DNA of 64,000 bases from Sclerotiophoma versabilis. Taxonomy: Eukaryota; Ascomycota; Dothideomycetes; Pleosporales; Didymellaceae. The stretch lies in contig JAAROD010000029.1 in NCBI GenBank assembly GCA_012274445.1, positions 1,240,001 through 1,304,000 on the forward strand, given 5' to 3'. Numbering within the stretch: position 1 is the stretch's first letter; each line of letters opens with the position of its first letter. The position numbers and the translations under genes are program-made. Under the pieces are notes generated by a model. That model made no database searches. It was not told where the DNA came from and saw only the letters and a list, made by a program, of their open reading frames with translations. Shown here piece by piece: positions 1 to 11,236 of the stretch.

Positions 1-640
1 GAGCACTCTTGTGGCAGCTCTTAGCCTAAGTACTGCTTTTGCAGCACCAGCAACGGAGCAGCATGAGCACCACCTCGAGGATATCCAGTGCCGTTGCCTG
101 ACGTTCCGCGCAAACGAACGACCAACACTGTGCAACTTCTTTGAGTCCAAGGGCTTTGGTTGGAGGTCAGCACAGATACTTGCTTCGCAATACGACATCA
201 CGGTTCAGTTTGCCAGCGAGAGGACGATATCCAAGGTTCTCTCAATCTCCACCCCGCTTTCGAGCGACGTATTGAAAACGACGAGCATTGGGGATGCGCA
301 GTCGGCATCGAAAGAGGTGAATGCCACCCAGAACAAGATTGTTTGTGGCTTTGGAAAAGAAGTCAAACTTATGAGCCATAATCCCCGGGATCATGGGTCA
401 GAAGGTCACTTTGTGGGACAAGTAATTGCTTGGGTCATGCTGTTCATCGTTCTGTACGCCGCAGGCGAATACGTATGGATACGGTAAGACACAGCTGCCT
501 CCGATGTCGTGACAATAACTCACTCTACTAGATACTTATCTCGAGACCGAATCATTAAGTTGAAGGGAGAAGAGAAGCCGCTTAGGGAAAAATTCAGCAA
601 TATCGTCTCCTCGAAGGACGCGCCCTCGGACTTCTCTTGA
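1..640 (+). CDS. Single-pass membrane protein, 5' end outside window
   Basis: This is the 3' part of a gene of unknown function. The reading frame is open from the window edge, so the start codon lies outside. Exons are about 2..483 and 532..640, with an intron at 484..531 (GTAAGA..TAG) that restores the frame. The visible N-terminus ends in a hydrophobic stretch with Ala-Phe-Ala-Ala, as expected for the end of a signal peptide and its cleavage site. A luminal or extracellular region of about 120 residues with a few cysteines follows. A transmembrane segment (FVGQVIAWVMLFIVLYAAG, about 403..459) precedes a short basic cytosolic tail ending in ...SDFS. This suggests a type I membrane protein of the secretory pathway. 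I do not recognise the family. Confidence 0.6.
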
Positions 641-1158
641 GCGACCAACAGGGTGCGATAATACATCATCAAGCAAGTTTCTCCGGCCGTGATCCTCTCC
701 TCACTGTCACATATCCCTTGCCTCCCCGCGTTCCAAGAAGACGAAACGAGTGCCAAACATCGCCATGAGGTGTACTGGCTTAGAGTAGACAGCTTTCGAG
801 ACCATTTCTTATGAGCACTCGTGTCCCGCTGTACCATCCCGCACATTTAGGACTGCTTCGCCGGTACCACAGGGCCTCCAAGTACGGTGACCTTTGGACG
901 AAGATCGTCAAGCGCATGATCGGCGCATTTTATAGGGGCTATGAAGATGCGGACCGGGAACAAGATTTCGTATGCGATAGCAGAGTTAGTAGGCAGTGCC
1001 CTTGTGGGAAGAAAGTATGGAAAAGGGTCAGACAGTGATGGCATCCAGGGAAAGGTTTACCAATAAGACAACAAGTAGCATCGCTTTTATTGTCAAGGTC
1101 ACTCATGAAATCTGTACGTGGAGCTCCTACCACTTCCAGCTATGAGCGACTCTCTACA
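641..1158. other. Convergent intergenic region
   Basis: This region lies between the 3' ends of two convergent genes. The open frames on both strands here lack protein-like composition and splice support. I see no RNA gene or repeat. Confidence 0.5.
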
Positions 1159-1646
1159 TCAAAACCATACAACCTCCCCATTACCCTCTAACTTCCCCTT
1201 GCTCTCCAACTCTTTCACCGTTTCCTTGATCCTGGCTACCATTGCCTTCCCATACTCTGGTCCAGGGGGTGGCGTGGGCTTTGTCGTATCAGGTCTCAGC
1301 CACGGTACATCTTTCGTTCCTTTTGCAGCCTCACGCAGTTCCTGAATACCCTGATCATCAAAAGCCGCGCCTAGCAACACGGCGACGGGTGTCTTTTCAT
1401 AGTTCTCCGACCCCAAGTTGGAGCCAGATGATCCGGGGTTTTCGCCTCGGAGAAGGGCGGGGATTTGCTGTTTCCCAGTTTCGACGGTCTGGATGAATCG
1501 AATGACTGAACTGCAAGTTAGGACGATCGGATAAACATAGGCAGATGGTCTGGTGTACCTTCGAATTCGGGTTTCAAGTTCTCGATCACCACGGCGCCGA
1601 TGGCTTCGGTCTTACCGCACAGAATCACGGGGTGCGGTGAGGGCAT
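1159..1646 (-). CDS. Small conserved protein of unknown function (144 aa)
   Basis: Two exons, 1559..1646 and 1159..1505, are joined over a 53-nt intron (GTACAC..CAG). The acceptor is fixed by frame: using the second of two nearby AGs gives the continuous junction ...KPEFEVIRFIQTVE. The protein has 144 residues. It begins with a short hydrophobic strand (HPVILCGKTEAIG) reminiscent of the first beta-alpha unit of a nucleotide-binding fold, although no Gly-rich loop is evident. The second half has a Pro-rich loop (TTKPTPPPGPEYG) and a charged amphipathic helix before the end at ...VVWF. There is no signal peptide or membrane segment. The protein-like composition and clean splice make it a real gene, probably one of the small cytosolic proteins conserved in filamentous fungi. 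Its function is unknown. Confidence 0.7.
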
Positions 1647-2619
1647 TGCAGCAAATGTACGTGATACGAAGGCGGGTCTTGGGTTCTGTTGAACGAGTGC
1701 CAAGCGAAGTGCTCATGCCCGAGTTGAGTGTTGGACGTTAAGACTGAGGATTGAGGCACCGTGGTGCTGTGCAGAGGACATGTCATCTTATGCGGGGCGC
1801 CTTGACGCAGTGGGCAATGAGCAGTAAGCAACAAGACCTCCACACTGCCCTTGTACATATTGATTGTCGCAAAGAGCATGGATACAAGATACGATTCGGA
1901 CAATAAATACCTCCAGGATTCGTGACTCCGTCTTGGGCGTCTACAATACTCTTACATCCATGAGCCCATGGGTTGTGTATATGAGATTCGCCGGCTTCGA
2001 TAGATAAACGGAACGCGAAGGCGCAATATATAACCGTTGTGTATGTTCTATCGATGAGAAGCCCCTGACACTGCTTTATCTGCTGTCAGAGTGTCTGCCC
2101 TTCCCCATCTTTACATTGGGGTTTTCGCGTTGGTTGTGGTGCGTACAGAGAGAAACATGGCAATGAGCGATCTGTTATTGTGCTAATTACAGACTCAAGA
2201 GACCGATGCTGTGGACCTCGACGTAAGTCCGAGGTGATATGTCACCAGCAGTCCTTGGTTGGTGCGCCGGTTGGAGGAAAGAAGAAAGGCCGGTACCTGG
2301 ACCTCAAGCACCATCGAAGCTTGGCTCTAAGCTGCACGATCTAGCGAGCGGATGGAGTCAGATTTCGACGGCCTCCACCTTAGCATCCGCCCAACCCCGA
2401 GCTGCAAGCTAATGAACGCATTTGTCGTTCGTTGCAAGTAGTGAGCGCGTTCGCGAGTTGACGTCACTTTCTGCGCATCCGCGGTTTCCAAACATGGCAC
2501 CAGCACGACTCCAAACATTTGGAAGCTGCGACCACCAAACGCTCTCAACGCCCCCATGAGCTGCACATCCACCTGAAGGCCATGCGCATTGATCGCACTC
2601 CCTTCGCTACGCCGCAACG
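1647..2619. promoter_or_regulatory. Divergent intergenic region
   Basis: This stretch of about 970 bp separates two divergently transcribed genes and must carry both promoters. No convincing ORF, RNA gene or repeat was seen. Short open frames on the minus strand near 2327..2617 have no protein character. Confidence 0.4.
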
Positions 2620-4113
2620 ATGAGTGGGTACCTGCACACGTTGCGCTACTTCTTCGGCCTGCCCTTCAACATTGCTTGGAGAACGGCGCTCGTACAGATT
2701 CCTCGATTCGTACCCCTATCGATCCTCCACATCACCTCGCCCAAGGGACCGCATCCCTTCCTCGTCAACCTACCGAGTCGAAAAGGCAACGTCATCACAC
2801 TCTATGTGTTCATGCCACCTGCGCCAGTAGACCTGGAGGAGAATGAGGACCGGCGGCGAGCGGAGACGGGGGAATGGAGAGTTCCAGTCGTCCTGGACTT
2901 TCATGGCGGTGGCTTCATTATGGGCAGTCCGCTTGAGCAAGCACCATATGCCTCCATGATGTCGCGGGAGCTTGGAGCAGTCGTCATCTCTGTCTCATAC
3001 CGCATTGGACCTTTCCACCAGTTCCCAGCCGCTATACATGACGCCGAAGATGCGCTGTCCGCAATTCTGGACACAGATAGCATAACGGATGCTGGCAAAT
3101 ATCTCAGGACCGAAATCCAACGGTACTATACCATCATGCGCACGAATACGCTCGGCAAGAACGACAAGAGGAAGAAAAAGGAAACTCTACCACCTCACAT
3201 CGAATACGTTACGACCATCACCCTCGATCCAGAACGTCTCAGTATCTCGGGTTTCTCGGCGGGTGGAAACATTGCGCTGAATATGGCTGTATCAGCTCCC
3301 CCATGTATGGACGTCTTGCAGTCTGGCAACGAGCGATCAAACTCGATTCCACATGGACCATCACCCGCTGCAACGATGTCGCCGCTTCTACCACGGAACC
3401 GCGCACCTACAATACTGGACAATCCACTACAGCCGTGGCCATCAATCTTGCCTCCCCCACAGGCCCGCCCTAGATACATGCCTCTCCTGCTGTTCTACCC
3501 TTCACTAGACGCACGCCTACTACCTCATGAACGCCCCATGAAGACTCTGCCGAACGCGCTCAAGGGCGACGACAAGCAGCCCGACAAGCCACGAATGCCA
3601 GGACTATTCTCGATTATGGGCCCTACGTACCTTCCCAAAAAATTGCGCCCTCATCCACGAGCCAGTCCCGGCCTGATTGACCCGGAGAACATCCAGAAGA
3701 ATGCCGCCATCTTCCTCGTACTCCCCGAAAAGGATACCCTGGCCGTCCAGAGCGACGTTTGGGTAGATAAAATGAACTGCAGTGGGTGGCATGGACATGT
3801 GCGCTTTGGCGATGGAAGAGAACACGACTGGAATGGTATTGAGGGCGGACAGCCTTACCCTGAGGTTGATACCAACGGCGGCCTTGAGGTCTGGCATGCG
3901 CCCGGGTGCAAGCACGGCTGGACGCAGTTTCCTGACATAGCAGTTGGAAAGCACGAAAGGAAAGAGAGGCACCTCGTTTTCGAACGGACATTGCAGTTCG
4001 TGAAAGACGCGTGGAGGAGAGAGCTGCCAACTCCTAAGGAAAAACTGGGCGATAATAACCAGCAGCTGAGACCAGTCCAAATCCCGAGCCAATTTAATGG
4101 TTTGGAGCATTGA
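2620..4113 (+). CDS. Alpha/beta hydrolase (hormone-sensitive-lipase-like, fold-3)
   Basis: This intronless gene encodes 497 residues. An oxyanion-hole motif HGGGF lies at residues 95-99 and the nucleophile elbow GFSAGGN at 211-217, making Ser213 the likely nucleophile. Asp372 (LPEKDTL) and His432 (KHGWTQFP) are good candidates for the rest of the triad. This order is that of the HSL/esterase (abhydrolase_3) family, which hydrolyses ester bonds of acyl or acetyl substrates. The N-terminus (residues 5-35) is moderately hydrophobic and may anchor the protein to a membrane, but it is not a clear signal peptide. A long insertion (about residues 230-330, Pro-rich) separates the nucleophile from the acid residue and makes the protein longer than typical 300-350 residue members. 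The substrate cannot be read from sequence. Confidence 0.85.
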   Translation: MSGYLHTLRYFFGLPFNIAWRTALVQIPRFVPLSILHITSPKGPHPFLVNLPSRKGNVITLYVFMPPAPVDLEENEDRRRAETGEWRVPVVLDFHGGGFIMGSPLEQAPYASMMSRELGAVVISVSYRIGPFHQFPAAIHDAEDALSAILDTDSITDAGKYLRTEIQRYYTIMRTNTLGKNDKRKKKETLPPHIEYVTTITLDPERLSISGFSAGGNIALNMAVSAPPCMDVLQSGNERSNSIPHGPSPAATMSPLLPRNRAPTILDNPLQPWPSILPPPQARPRYMPLLLFYPSLDARLLPHERPMKTLPNALKGDDKQPDKPRMPGLFSIMGPTYLPKKLRPHPRASPGLIDPENIQKNAAIFLVLPEKDTLAVQSDVWVDKMNCSGWHGHVRFGDGREHDWNGIEGGQPYPEVDTNGGLEVWHAPGCKHGWTQFPDIAVGKHERKERHLVFERTLQFVKDAWRRELPTPKEKLGDNNQQLRPVQIPSQFNGLEH

Positions 4114-7100
4114 AGCGAAGGCATGTACACTGCGCATTTCTGGTGAAGCGTTTGGATAGGTAGCACGGCGTTCAGCTGAGAACCAGGCGTTATGACGGGT
4201 TCGTCTTACATCCCTTTAGGTTTCTAAAATGTATCACTGTACTCTCTCCGAGTCTCAGGCTTGCTCAATGTATCCGTTCGCTACACTTGCCTCATACCCC
4301 CAAACACAATGGGACGCACTTCATTAAGAGCTGCGGGGACTCAAGCCGAGAATCAAGCTTAGAGAGCACTGCGACGACACTTGCTTGGTTCAGCGACTCG
4401 CGAGCCTCCACGCAAACATACGCGCAGCTTGCATAGAAATTACGGTCCGCAGGTCATTCACGAGGCTGTGCTATGCTACCACGCTGCCACGTATGACCAG
4501 CGTCCCCTCCCCTATTTTAGCCCGCCCCATATCAACGCTTGGCCGTGCAAGTATGCGCGGACGTGGCGATCTGCGCGGGAGTCGCATGCCCAGAGGTGAT
4601 GGTAGCTTGGCTTTACACAGGGGAAGGCTTGGCCGTGTGCGTGTGTTGCTTGATCAGCGTCTGGTTGGTTCGGAGAAATTGAACACAGAGTTGTGTGCTT
4701 TGTGCTGCGCTTGGTTGGAGTGTTGTGCAAGGGGAAACGGTTGTGCAGCAGGGGGCGTAGGAGCCGGTAGGGAGGGAATGCTTGGCTGTGTTTGTGCAAC
4801 TCAGTTTGGACTACGGATTACTTGTGCGGTGATATTTTAGAGTCCGATGATGGTCAGGAGATGGGAGGTATGCTGTTGTTGTTGATGAAGATGGTAGTAT
4901 GGAGATGTAACGTGAGGGACAAATGGTTCAGAGGAGCAGAGGTGACGGTGACATAGGAGAGTCAAGAGATATTTTGAGTTCTTAGATCGGCACAATCAGA
5001 ATACTGCTAAAGTCTGCAGATCGAATATGTGAAGCTTGAGCACTTGATGTTCGTATTTGGTGAAGGTTAGGATCGACAAGTGATCACAATTTAGAGTTTG
5101 TAGCACTGCCAATCTGGGTAATTTGATACACCCTGTCAAGCGAAGCGAGGTTTCATGCTTTTGACTTGAAGCGTGGGGTAATAGCCGTTGTCTCCTCCAG
5201 ATGATGAGAGATGACATTGCTAGAACCATCTGCTGCTTGAGGGGTTGCTGTAATGCTTGCAGTGTCGGGCCAAACGACGTCATACAGACAGATCGGATAG
5301 CGACCAGCGAATATACGGTACCACCGCGGTCATAGCCTAGCTGGTTGTCAGTAAGGCCGGCCGCAGCATCCGGGGTCTGCTCGTAGTTAGATGAAGTCCC
5401 CCACGTCGGCTTCGACACCAATTGCCTACCGCAGGACTGTTTACCGCAGCCCCAGAATTCGGTCGTGTTGGCGCTGCACAGTCAGTGAATCGACAAACGG
5501 CGCGAAAAAGCAGAGTTGAAACGCGGTGAGAGAGCGCTGAAGTCAGTCATGAGAGCAGGCACTTCCCCGCATGCGCGACGTCTCGAGATGCTCAAACGTG
5601 GATAAGCCGGGTCAGGCGCTTCTGAGGAAAACAAAGTGACAAGGGTTGTCAGTGCTCTGCCAACGAGATGCGGAGAAAGTGGACCTGTCCCTAGACGCTG
5701 CAGGCGATTGCGCGGCGAAGCATGTGGGAGTGGGTTGATGAAACGGGAAACCCGCAACTAGCGAGCTGTCCCAGAGCAACGGTTGTCAGATGACCGAGGC
5801 CGATGCAGGACAAGATGAAAGTAGGGAGAATGTGAGAGAAGCGGTGAACAGCGGTGTAGAGCTCCGTAGAAAGTGGTAGGGTGAAGTCGTTGGGGGCACA
5901 AAGAAGACGCAAAATCCAAAGGTCGAGGCGGGGCACACACAAGAGAGCTGAGAGGACTCCGTACCAAAGTTCGCGTATCCAAGACAGCGCTCAACGGTGC
6001 ACTGCATGCGTGTACTCGAGATGCTCAGCGATGCATGAGGGGTGCTGCGCATGGGTGCGTTCTTCAAACCGACGTGCTTCACTAGCGCGGACGTGCAGCT
6101 CCTGCAGCGGTTGGAGGGAAGTTTTGAAGGATTCAGTGGACGGCATGTGTAAATCAGGGTCCTGCACCGGCAATTGCGCGCTGGATTGCGTAGCGGTCGA
6201 AGCTGGTGGCTTGTCGAGGAAGGAAACCTGCTTCTGGTGTGATTCGACGAAAGCGATGGTGGCGCTGCTGGGGCTGCTGACAGAGGGCGATGATGGCAGC
6301 AAAGAAGACGCCCAGCAGCGTCGACGTGAGACCAGAAGGCCCTGTCAGCGCGCCCGTTCGGAGACCTGCGCGCGACTATTAATGCAAGTCGAAGACAGCT
6401 GCTCGCCGAGGTCTGCTCTGCTCGTGTAATTTCGCACGCGTTCGTCTCAGGCCGAGTCCGCGCGCTCATTTGAATTGGAGCGTCCCAAAGAATCTGCTAA
6501 GGCTCAGCGTTGCATTGGCTGCACGCTCGGTGCACAGAAGCACAGTACAATTAGCTAGCGCATCCCTCAACACACCCGCCGGCACGTCAAATTCCTCCTC
6601 TCCCTTCTCCCCAGACTCTCGAGGCACCGTAGCAGCAGCAGCCACTGCACTGCACTGCACTGCGCACGCCAGCAGCCGCTCGACTCCACGAAGCACTCTG
6701 CCCTGCGATCAACGCAAGCGCCGCAACCACCCGGAGCCTTGTTCAGGACGCCCAACGCGCCCGCCTATCAGATCACCGCCAGCCTTCTTGGGTTGCCACT
6801 GCGTGTCTGAAGATCCCACATCATCTTCACTGGGTATCCCTCCCCACGTGCGACTGCCCATCTTTGACAGCTCTAACGGCTAGCAAAGCTGCCACTTCAT
6901 TCCACTTCGGACCGAGCCTTCACTGTATCTCCACCATGTTGTTCTCCATATTATAACAAGACGTCCTCTGGGGCCCCACCTCACCACCACCATTCATATA
7001 CTCAGTAATACTACCACGACGCCGCGTTGCCTCGCCACCAACTCGACCCTGTCACGATTCTCTACTCTTCCGGTACACTTTCAACTTCACCTTTGCCATT

Positions 7101-7200
7101 GACGTCAACGCGATCCTGCAAGCCCGTCACCAGACGACGTCCTGCAACAATACATCTTAGCACTATAAACACATAATCACCCCACCATCTACCAGTAAAC
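4114..7200. other. Gene-poor region with promoter of the next gene
   Basis: This 3.1-kb stretch has no gene that I can support. The longer open frames (for example minus 5786..6469 and plus 5881..6429) overlap one another on opposite strands and read as low-complexity Ser/Arg/His-rich sequence without splice logic. From about 6580 to 7200 the plus strand is pyrimidine- and CA-rich and contains short GCA and CACTG runs (about 6630..6665). This is typical of a fungal promoter and long 5' leader, probably of the gene starting at 7201. Confidence 0.45.
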
Positions 7201-9798
7201 ATGGCGAACGAGCAGGACCACATCGGGAGAAGAGGTGTAGCTGGAATGAGCACAGTGCAGACAACTCCCAGCACAACATTACCGACCATGGCAGCAGAGG
7301 AGGAGGTACCGGCCGACGTCGATGAACCACCCGAACACGATCGCACCCCGCGACCAGCACCCTTGAAGATCCAGCACTCCTCGAGAGGATCGTTCGCCAA
7401 GATTTCGAAACCAGCCATCGATCGCAAGACGTCGCTCTTGACTACCGCACTGCAGTCAGCTTCCAACACGAGCTCGCCCGTCGACGACCACTCCGACAGG
7501 GATCCACCTCGTGGCTTGTCGTGCATCTCTACGTGGAGCAACAGCACCATCTCAACTGCCGACCTGACCAGCGACGGAGGCTTCACGAGCCCAGGCACAA
7601 GGACGTGCACGCCGAGCCCTCCGCTGCCCTCTACGATGATCCACACCATGTTACCGCCGTTCACAAAGCAGCCATCTGAGCAGCGAATCACCTTGTTCGA
7701 GCAGGATAACGACACTGCTCCGGCGCCGAAGCCCGTCGCACCTGCCGGCGAACAGGGTGTGGAGGCGACATTGGGTAGGAAGAGGTGTATAATGTTTGCA
7801 TGCGGCGGCAAGAAGGAGGAGAAGAAGCCCGTAGAGGCACCCTCAAAGCCGACACCTCCACCTGCTGAGGAACCACCAAAGCGCGCCTGCACCATCAAGT
7901 TCGCCTGCGCAAAGCCCACAACGCCCCTACCTGCTGAGGAGCCACCAAAGCGTGCTTGTACCATCAAATTCGCCTGCCCTGCCAAAGGTCCCACAGAGGT
8001 GCCGTCGAGCGCAAAGCCTCGCCGTGCTGCCAGCCCCGCCCCACCACCCCGCATGATACCTGCGTCTCCAAAGCCATCACCGAGAGCTCACCGTGACTCT
8101 GATTCCACAGTCCGCAATAATTCTCCAATCAGTGTTCGTAAGGTGCCGATGGTCGACCGCACCCGCCGTTTGAGCCAAAACTCGGAACTTGCTCGTACCG
8201 AAGCCTACAGGTTCCATGAATTTGCAAGCTCAGAAGAGGAGGTCGAGGAGTGGACGCAGGAGGTCACCTGTCACCGAAACCGTCTTACTGTCGGAGATAC
8301 TCTCCGAGTTGAGAACAACCTCCGTCAACTGGTCGAGGAGGTCGAAGAGGAAGCCCTGGAAGACGACGAAGACGATGAGGACGACGCAGCGGATGACGAG
8401 GATGAGGATGATGATAATGGGGACGACGAGGACGAGGACAACGACAGCGATGCCTACAGCGATGTCACCGATGAAGGCTTCCAGACAGACGACGAAGAAG
8501 GTTTTGCCGTCTCAGACAATGAGAGTGATGCCGGATCTGACTACGACTGGTGGGCCCCAGGAGCTTCGACTGCAGCTACATCGATCGATCATATTGGAAA
8601 CCTTCGACCCAAAAACCACCGTACCGTTTCTGAGTCGTCGATTGGTTCTCTGGAAAGCCGCAAGAACGGATTCAAGATGTTCGAGCGAATGGAGGGTCAG
8701 CGTCCAGAGGGTCCATCAGGTCCGAAGGTCAAGCGCAAGAAGTCAAAGCCCGTGAATATTCGCCCACCAAGCCCGGAGCTGCCTGATAGTACCGACTTTG
8801 TCTGCGGAACTCTCGACGAGGATAGGCCGGCGGAAGAAGCGTATATCTCAAATCTCGAACGCCGTCGTGCCGCCAAACACAAGCCTGCACCTCAAGACAT
8901 CGACCCCAGTTTCCCAGCTTCGGATCCTGAACTAGTCGATGACGACGAGGAAGACGAAGTGGACGAGATAGAAAATCCTTCCGAGAGCGACAACTACTTT
9001 ATGATGCACGGGCGAATGGACCTCATCGACGGTGCCCCACGCGGACGTCGCAGGGATACTTTGAAGCCGCGCTCTCCTGCACACTCACCGAATCGACTCC
9101 GCTCCCCTCCTCCGGCCAAGCGCGCTGTGCACCGGTCGCCTCCGCCACCCACCAAGCGTGCGGTACATCGTTCACCACCCCCACCCGCCAAGCGTGCGGT
9201 ACATCGTTCACCACCTCCACCCACCAAGAGGACCAATCACCGTTCTCCACCTCCCTCCACCAAGGCTGTCCATCGCTCCCCTCCCCCCACCCGCGCGCTT
9301 TTCGGCAAATCACCAGTCCGTGCACGCTCTCCGGCTCCTGTTCGTCTTCGATCACCACCTCCATCTCGTCGTGGGACTGCCAATATGTTAGCCTCGAGGC
9401 AACGTTCTGAGATGTCTATCAAGTTTGGTGGGATTGGTGAGCGACCAGCCCTGACTGTATCTGCCTCACTACCTCGGACGCCCATCACTGCTCATCACAA
9501 CCCTTTGGAGTACGATGATGGTGAAGAGACAAGCACGAATGATATGCCCGTTCGCCGCGCCATTGACATTCAAGTCGGTCTCGAGAAGAAGAGGCAGCGA
9601 CGCAGGGAACAACTGTACAGAAAGCAGCATCGCAAGAATGCCAAAGAGAAGCGCCCACCACCCCCTGGCCGAGGTGCAGAGCGCATGCGTGATGTTGGCC
9701 TACAAATGGCTGCCCACAAAGGCAAGACGGCAGCCTTCAACCCTTTCTACGTTCCGGAAACACCGGATCAGGAGAAGATGCACGTGCTGTCTGTATAA
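7201..9798 (+). CDS. Disordered acidic/proline-rich protein with repeated KRxC..FAC motif
   Basis: This intronless gene encodes 865 residues and is largely predicted to be disordered. The N-terminal third is Ser/Thr/Pro-rich. A Cys-containing motif occurs three times: KRCIMFAC at residues 194-201, and KRACTIKFAC at 227-236 and 250-259. The last two sit in a near-identical 23-residue tandem unit starting PAEEPPKR. A very acidic Asp/Glu tract spans about residues 380-425. A (K)RAVHRSPPPP-type proline repeat is iterated five to six times near residues 635-690. A basic Arg/Lys-rich helix lies near 790-830. The architecture resembles the uncharacterised fungal DUF2457/DUF3295-type proteins, an assignment from memory that needs a Pfam search. 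There is no signal peptide, so a nuclear or cytosolic location is likely. The function is unknown. Confidence 0.8.
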   Translation: MANEQDHIGRRGVAGMSTVQTTPSTTLPTMAAEEEVPADVDEPPEHDRTPRPAPLKIQHSSRGSFAKISKPAIDRKTSLLTTALQSASNTSSPVDDHSDRDPPRGLSCISTWSNSTISTADLTSDGGFTSPGTRTCTPSPPLPSTMIHTMLPPFTKQPSEQRITLFEQDNDTAPAPKPVAPAGEQGVEATLGRKRCIMFACGGKKEEKKPVEAPSKPTPPPAEEPPKRACTIKFACAKPTTPLPAEEPPKRACTIKFACPAKGPTEVPSSAKPRRAASPAPPPRMIPASPKPSPRAHRDSDSTVRNNSPISVRKVPMVDRTRRLSQNSELARTEAYRFHEFASSEEEVEEWTQEVTCHRNRLTVGDTLRVENNLRQLVEEVEEEALEDDEDDEDDAADDEDEDDDNGDDEDEDNDSDAYSDVTDEGFQTDDEEGFAVSDNESDAGSDYDWWAPGASTAATSIDHIGNLRPKNHRTVSESSIGSLESRKNGFKMFERMEGQRPEGPSGPKVKRKKSKPVNIRPPSPELPDSTDFVCGTLDEDRPAEEAYISNLERRRAAKHKPAPQDIDPSFPASDPELVDDDEEDEVDEIENPSESDNYFMMHGRMDLIDGAPRGRRRDTLKPRSPAHSPNRLRSPPPAKRAVHRSPPPPTKRAVHRSPPPPAKRAVHRSPPPPTKRTNHRSPPPSTKAVHRSPPPTRALFGKSPVRARSPAPVRLRSPPPSRRGTANMLASRQRSEMSIKFGGIGERPALTVSASLPRTPITAHHNPLEYDDGEETSTNDMPVRRAIDIQVGLEKKRQRRREQLYRKQHRKNAKEKRPPPPGRGAERMRDVGLQMAAHKGKTAAFNPFYVPETPDQEKMHVLSV
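8341..8470 (+). repeat. GAC/GAG-rich low-complexity tract in coding sequence
   Basis: This imperfect GAC/GAG/GAT codon run encodes the uninterrupted acidic tract of the protein at 7201..9798. It is a compositional repeat and a likely site of length variation. Confidence 0.8.
9080..9295 (+). repeat. Tandem proline-rich coding repeat
   Basis: About six imperfect copies of a 27-36 nt unit encode Arg-Ser-Pro-Pro-Pro-Pro followed by Thr/Ala-Lys-Arg-(Ala/Thr)-Val/Asn-His. Copies differ mostly at third codon positions and at the number of prolines, indicating repeated slippage or unequal crossing-over under protein-level constraint. Confidence 0.8.
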
Positions 9799-11236
9799 GA
9801 GCAGCACGCAGTGTAGAAGAGCGCCGCCAACCAGCATGTTGGCCCTTGACAAGATTTTGCATATGATGCGAAACTTGCTGGTCGCTGTTCACACGATCCT
9901 GGTAGAGCAGCCCATTGAAGGCGTGCTCCCAGCTTTCAATTCTTTCGAAGTATTTATTGTTATACCGTAGCTTCATACTTTCGCTGCTGGCTACTCACGT
10001 ACATAGCCAACTGTTATTATTTTCAATCAGACATGATCATGTCATTTTCTCATTCCCAGATTGTTTGATAGTCTCCTTTGTACTGGATTTATACCACGGC
10101 ATAGCATGGATTTGGTCAGGTGCATTGGTGGCCTCCCTCGTTTCGAGAGGTTGAGAGCCCTTGGAGTTAGCTACATGATGAATCTACGAACCATACTAAT
10201 CTGCATTCTATTGCATTGCGCCCTGTGATGCTAAAGAGACTGTCCATTGTGGTAAGCACGCCGTTGCGCCACATACCATCGCAGATGTTGACAGCCATGG
10301 TGAGGCGCTACACCACGTTCCTCCCACAATCACCAGTGTTACGTAGCAGTTCCACTCCACAGCCCACAATCAGCAGTAAACGTGCACATGATCGCAAAAC
10401 CCACGTCGTGCAGCAGACTGAATCCGCAGCTAGTATATCCCACTAACAGCAATCTTACAACCTGCCGTTGTTCGCTAGCACCGCACTCACTACTTCGATA
10501 TATTCGGTAGGCGGGCATGACTGCTTGCTTGCTGCATGCATGCATGCATGCATGCATCATCGACGTCTCGAAAGGACCAGAACGACTGGTACCCCAGTCC
10601 CTGCGCCAACAGAATTTGGCTCCTCGAAAAGACAGGCCATGGAGGCTTCGTGCAGCTAGCTTCGGCGCGGCATTGAGGCATATTCGACATTGGGGGGTTT
10701 TCGATGCCAAATTAGCTGTAGTGAGGCGGCTAGGTGCGAGGCGCGTCTAGCAGGGGTTAAGGCCGGAGGAGATTGTTCAATTTGGGGGAGTTTGGATACG
10801 CGTTACTATGGTTGGAAGATGAATCATGGGCGGCACAACAATAGCGACGCAGCACGCGGTTTTTGTCGAGGTGGTAAATACTGAGGACTGAGGAAGGTCT
10901 GGTGACGCTATGAGTTCGGACTGGGACGCGGTTGTGGTGTGAACAATAACCTCATTGTATGCTCGTCGGTACGAAGGAGTCATGTCAAACAGGAGAGCCA
11001 GCATTCGTATAGTTGATTGCGTGTTTATTCTATCGAGTACGGCGACTATGTGGTATCTCTTGTGGTATCTTATTGTGTAGTTGGTTCGCCGCAAAATCAT
11101 CCAAAACATTAAGCAATGAAACGCCAGAGCACGTCCATGCACCATTACCCAAACAACCTGCAAGCAGAACAAACATAAGGACGAGCGGCGAGACTCCAAC
11201 ACGCAAAGCAGTAGACTCAAAAGGTTGCCAACAAAC
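9799..11236. other. Convergent intergenic region with a TGCA microsatellite
   Basis: This 1.4-kb stretch lies between two convergent genes. Apart from the tetranucleotide repeat at 10533..10557 I see no gene, RNA or mobile element. Confidence 0.45.
10533..10557. repeat. (TGCA)n microsatellite
   Basis: About six uninterrupted copies of the self-complementary tetranucleotide TGCA are present. Confidence 0.95.

Noticed and set aside
5786..6469. 227-codon minus-strand open frame
   Set aside because: Low-complexity Ser/Arg/His sequence overlapped by plus-strand frames. It has no motif and no splice partners.
7062..8054. 330-codon open frame on the minus strand
   Set aside because: It is antisense to the well-supported 865-residue protein. 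Its Gly/Val/Ser composition mirrors the Pro/Ala/Thr codons of the sense strand.
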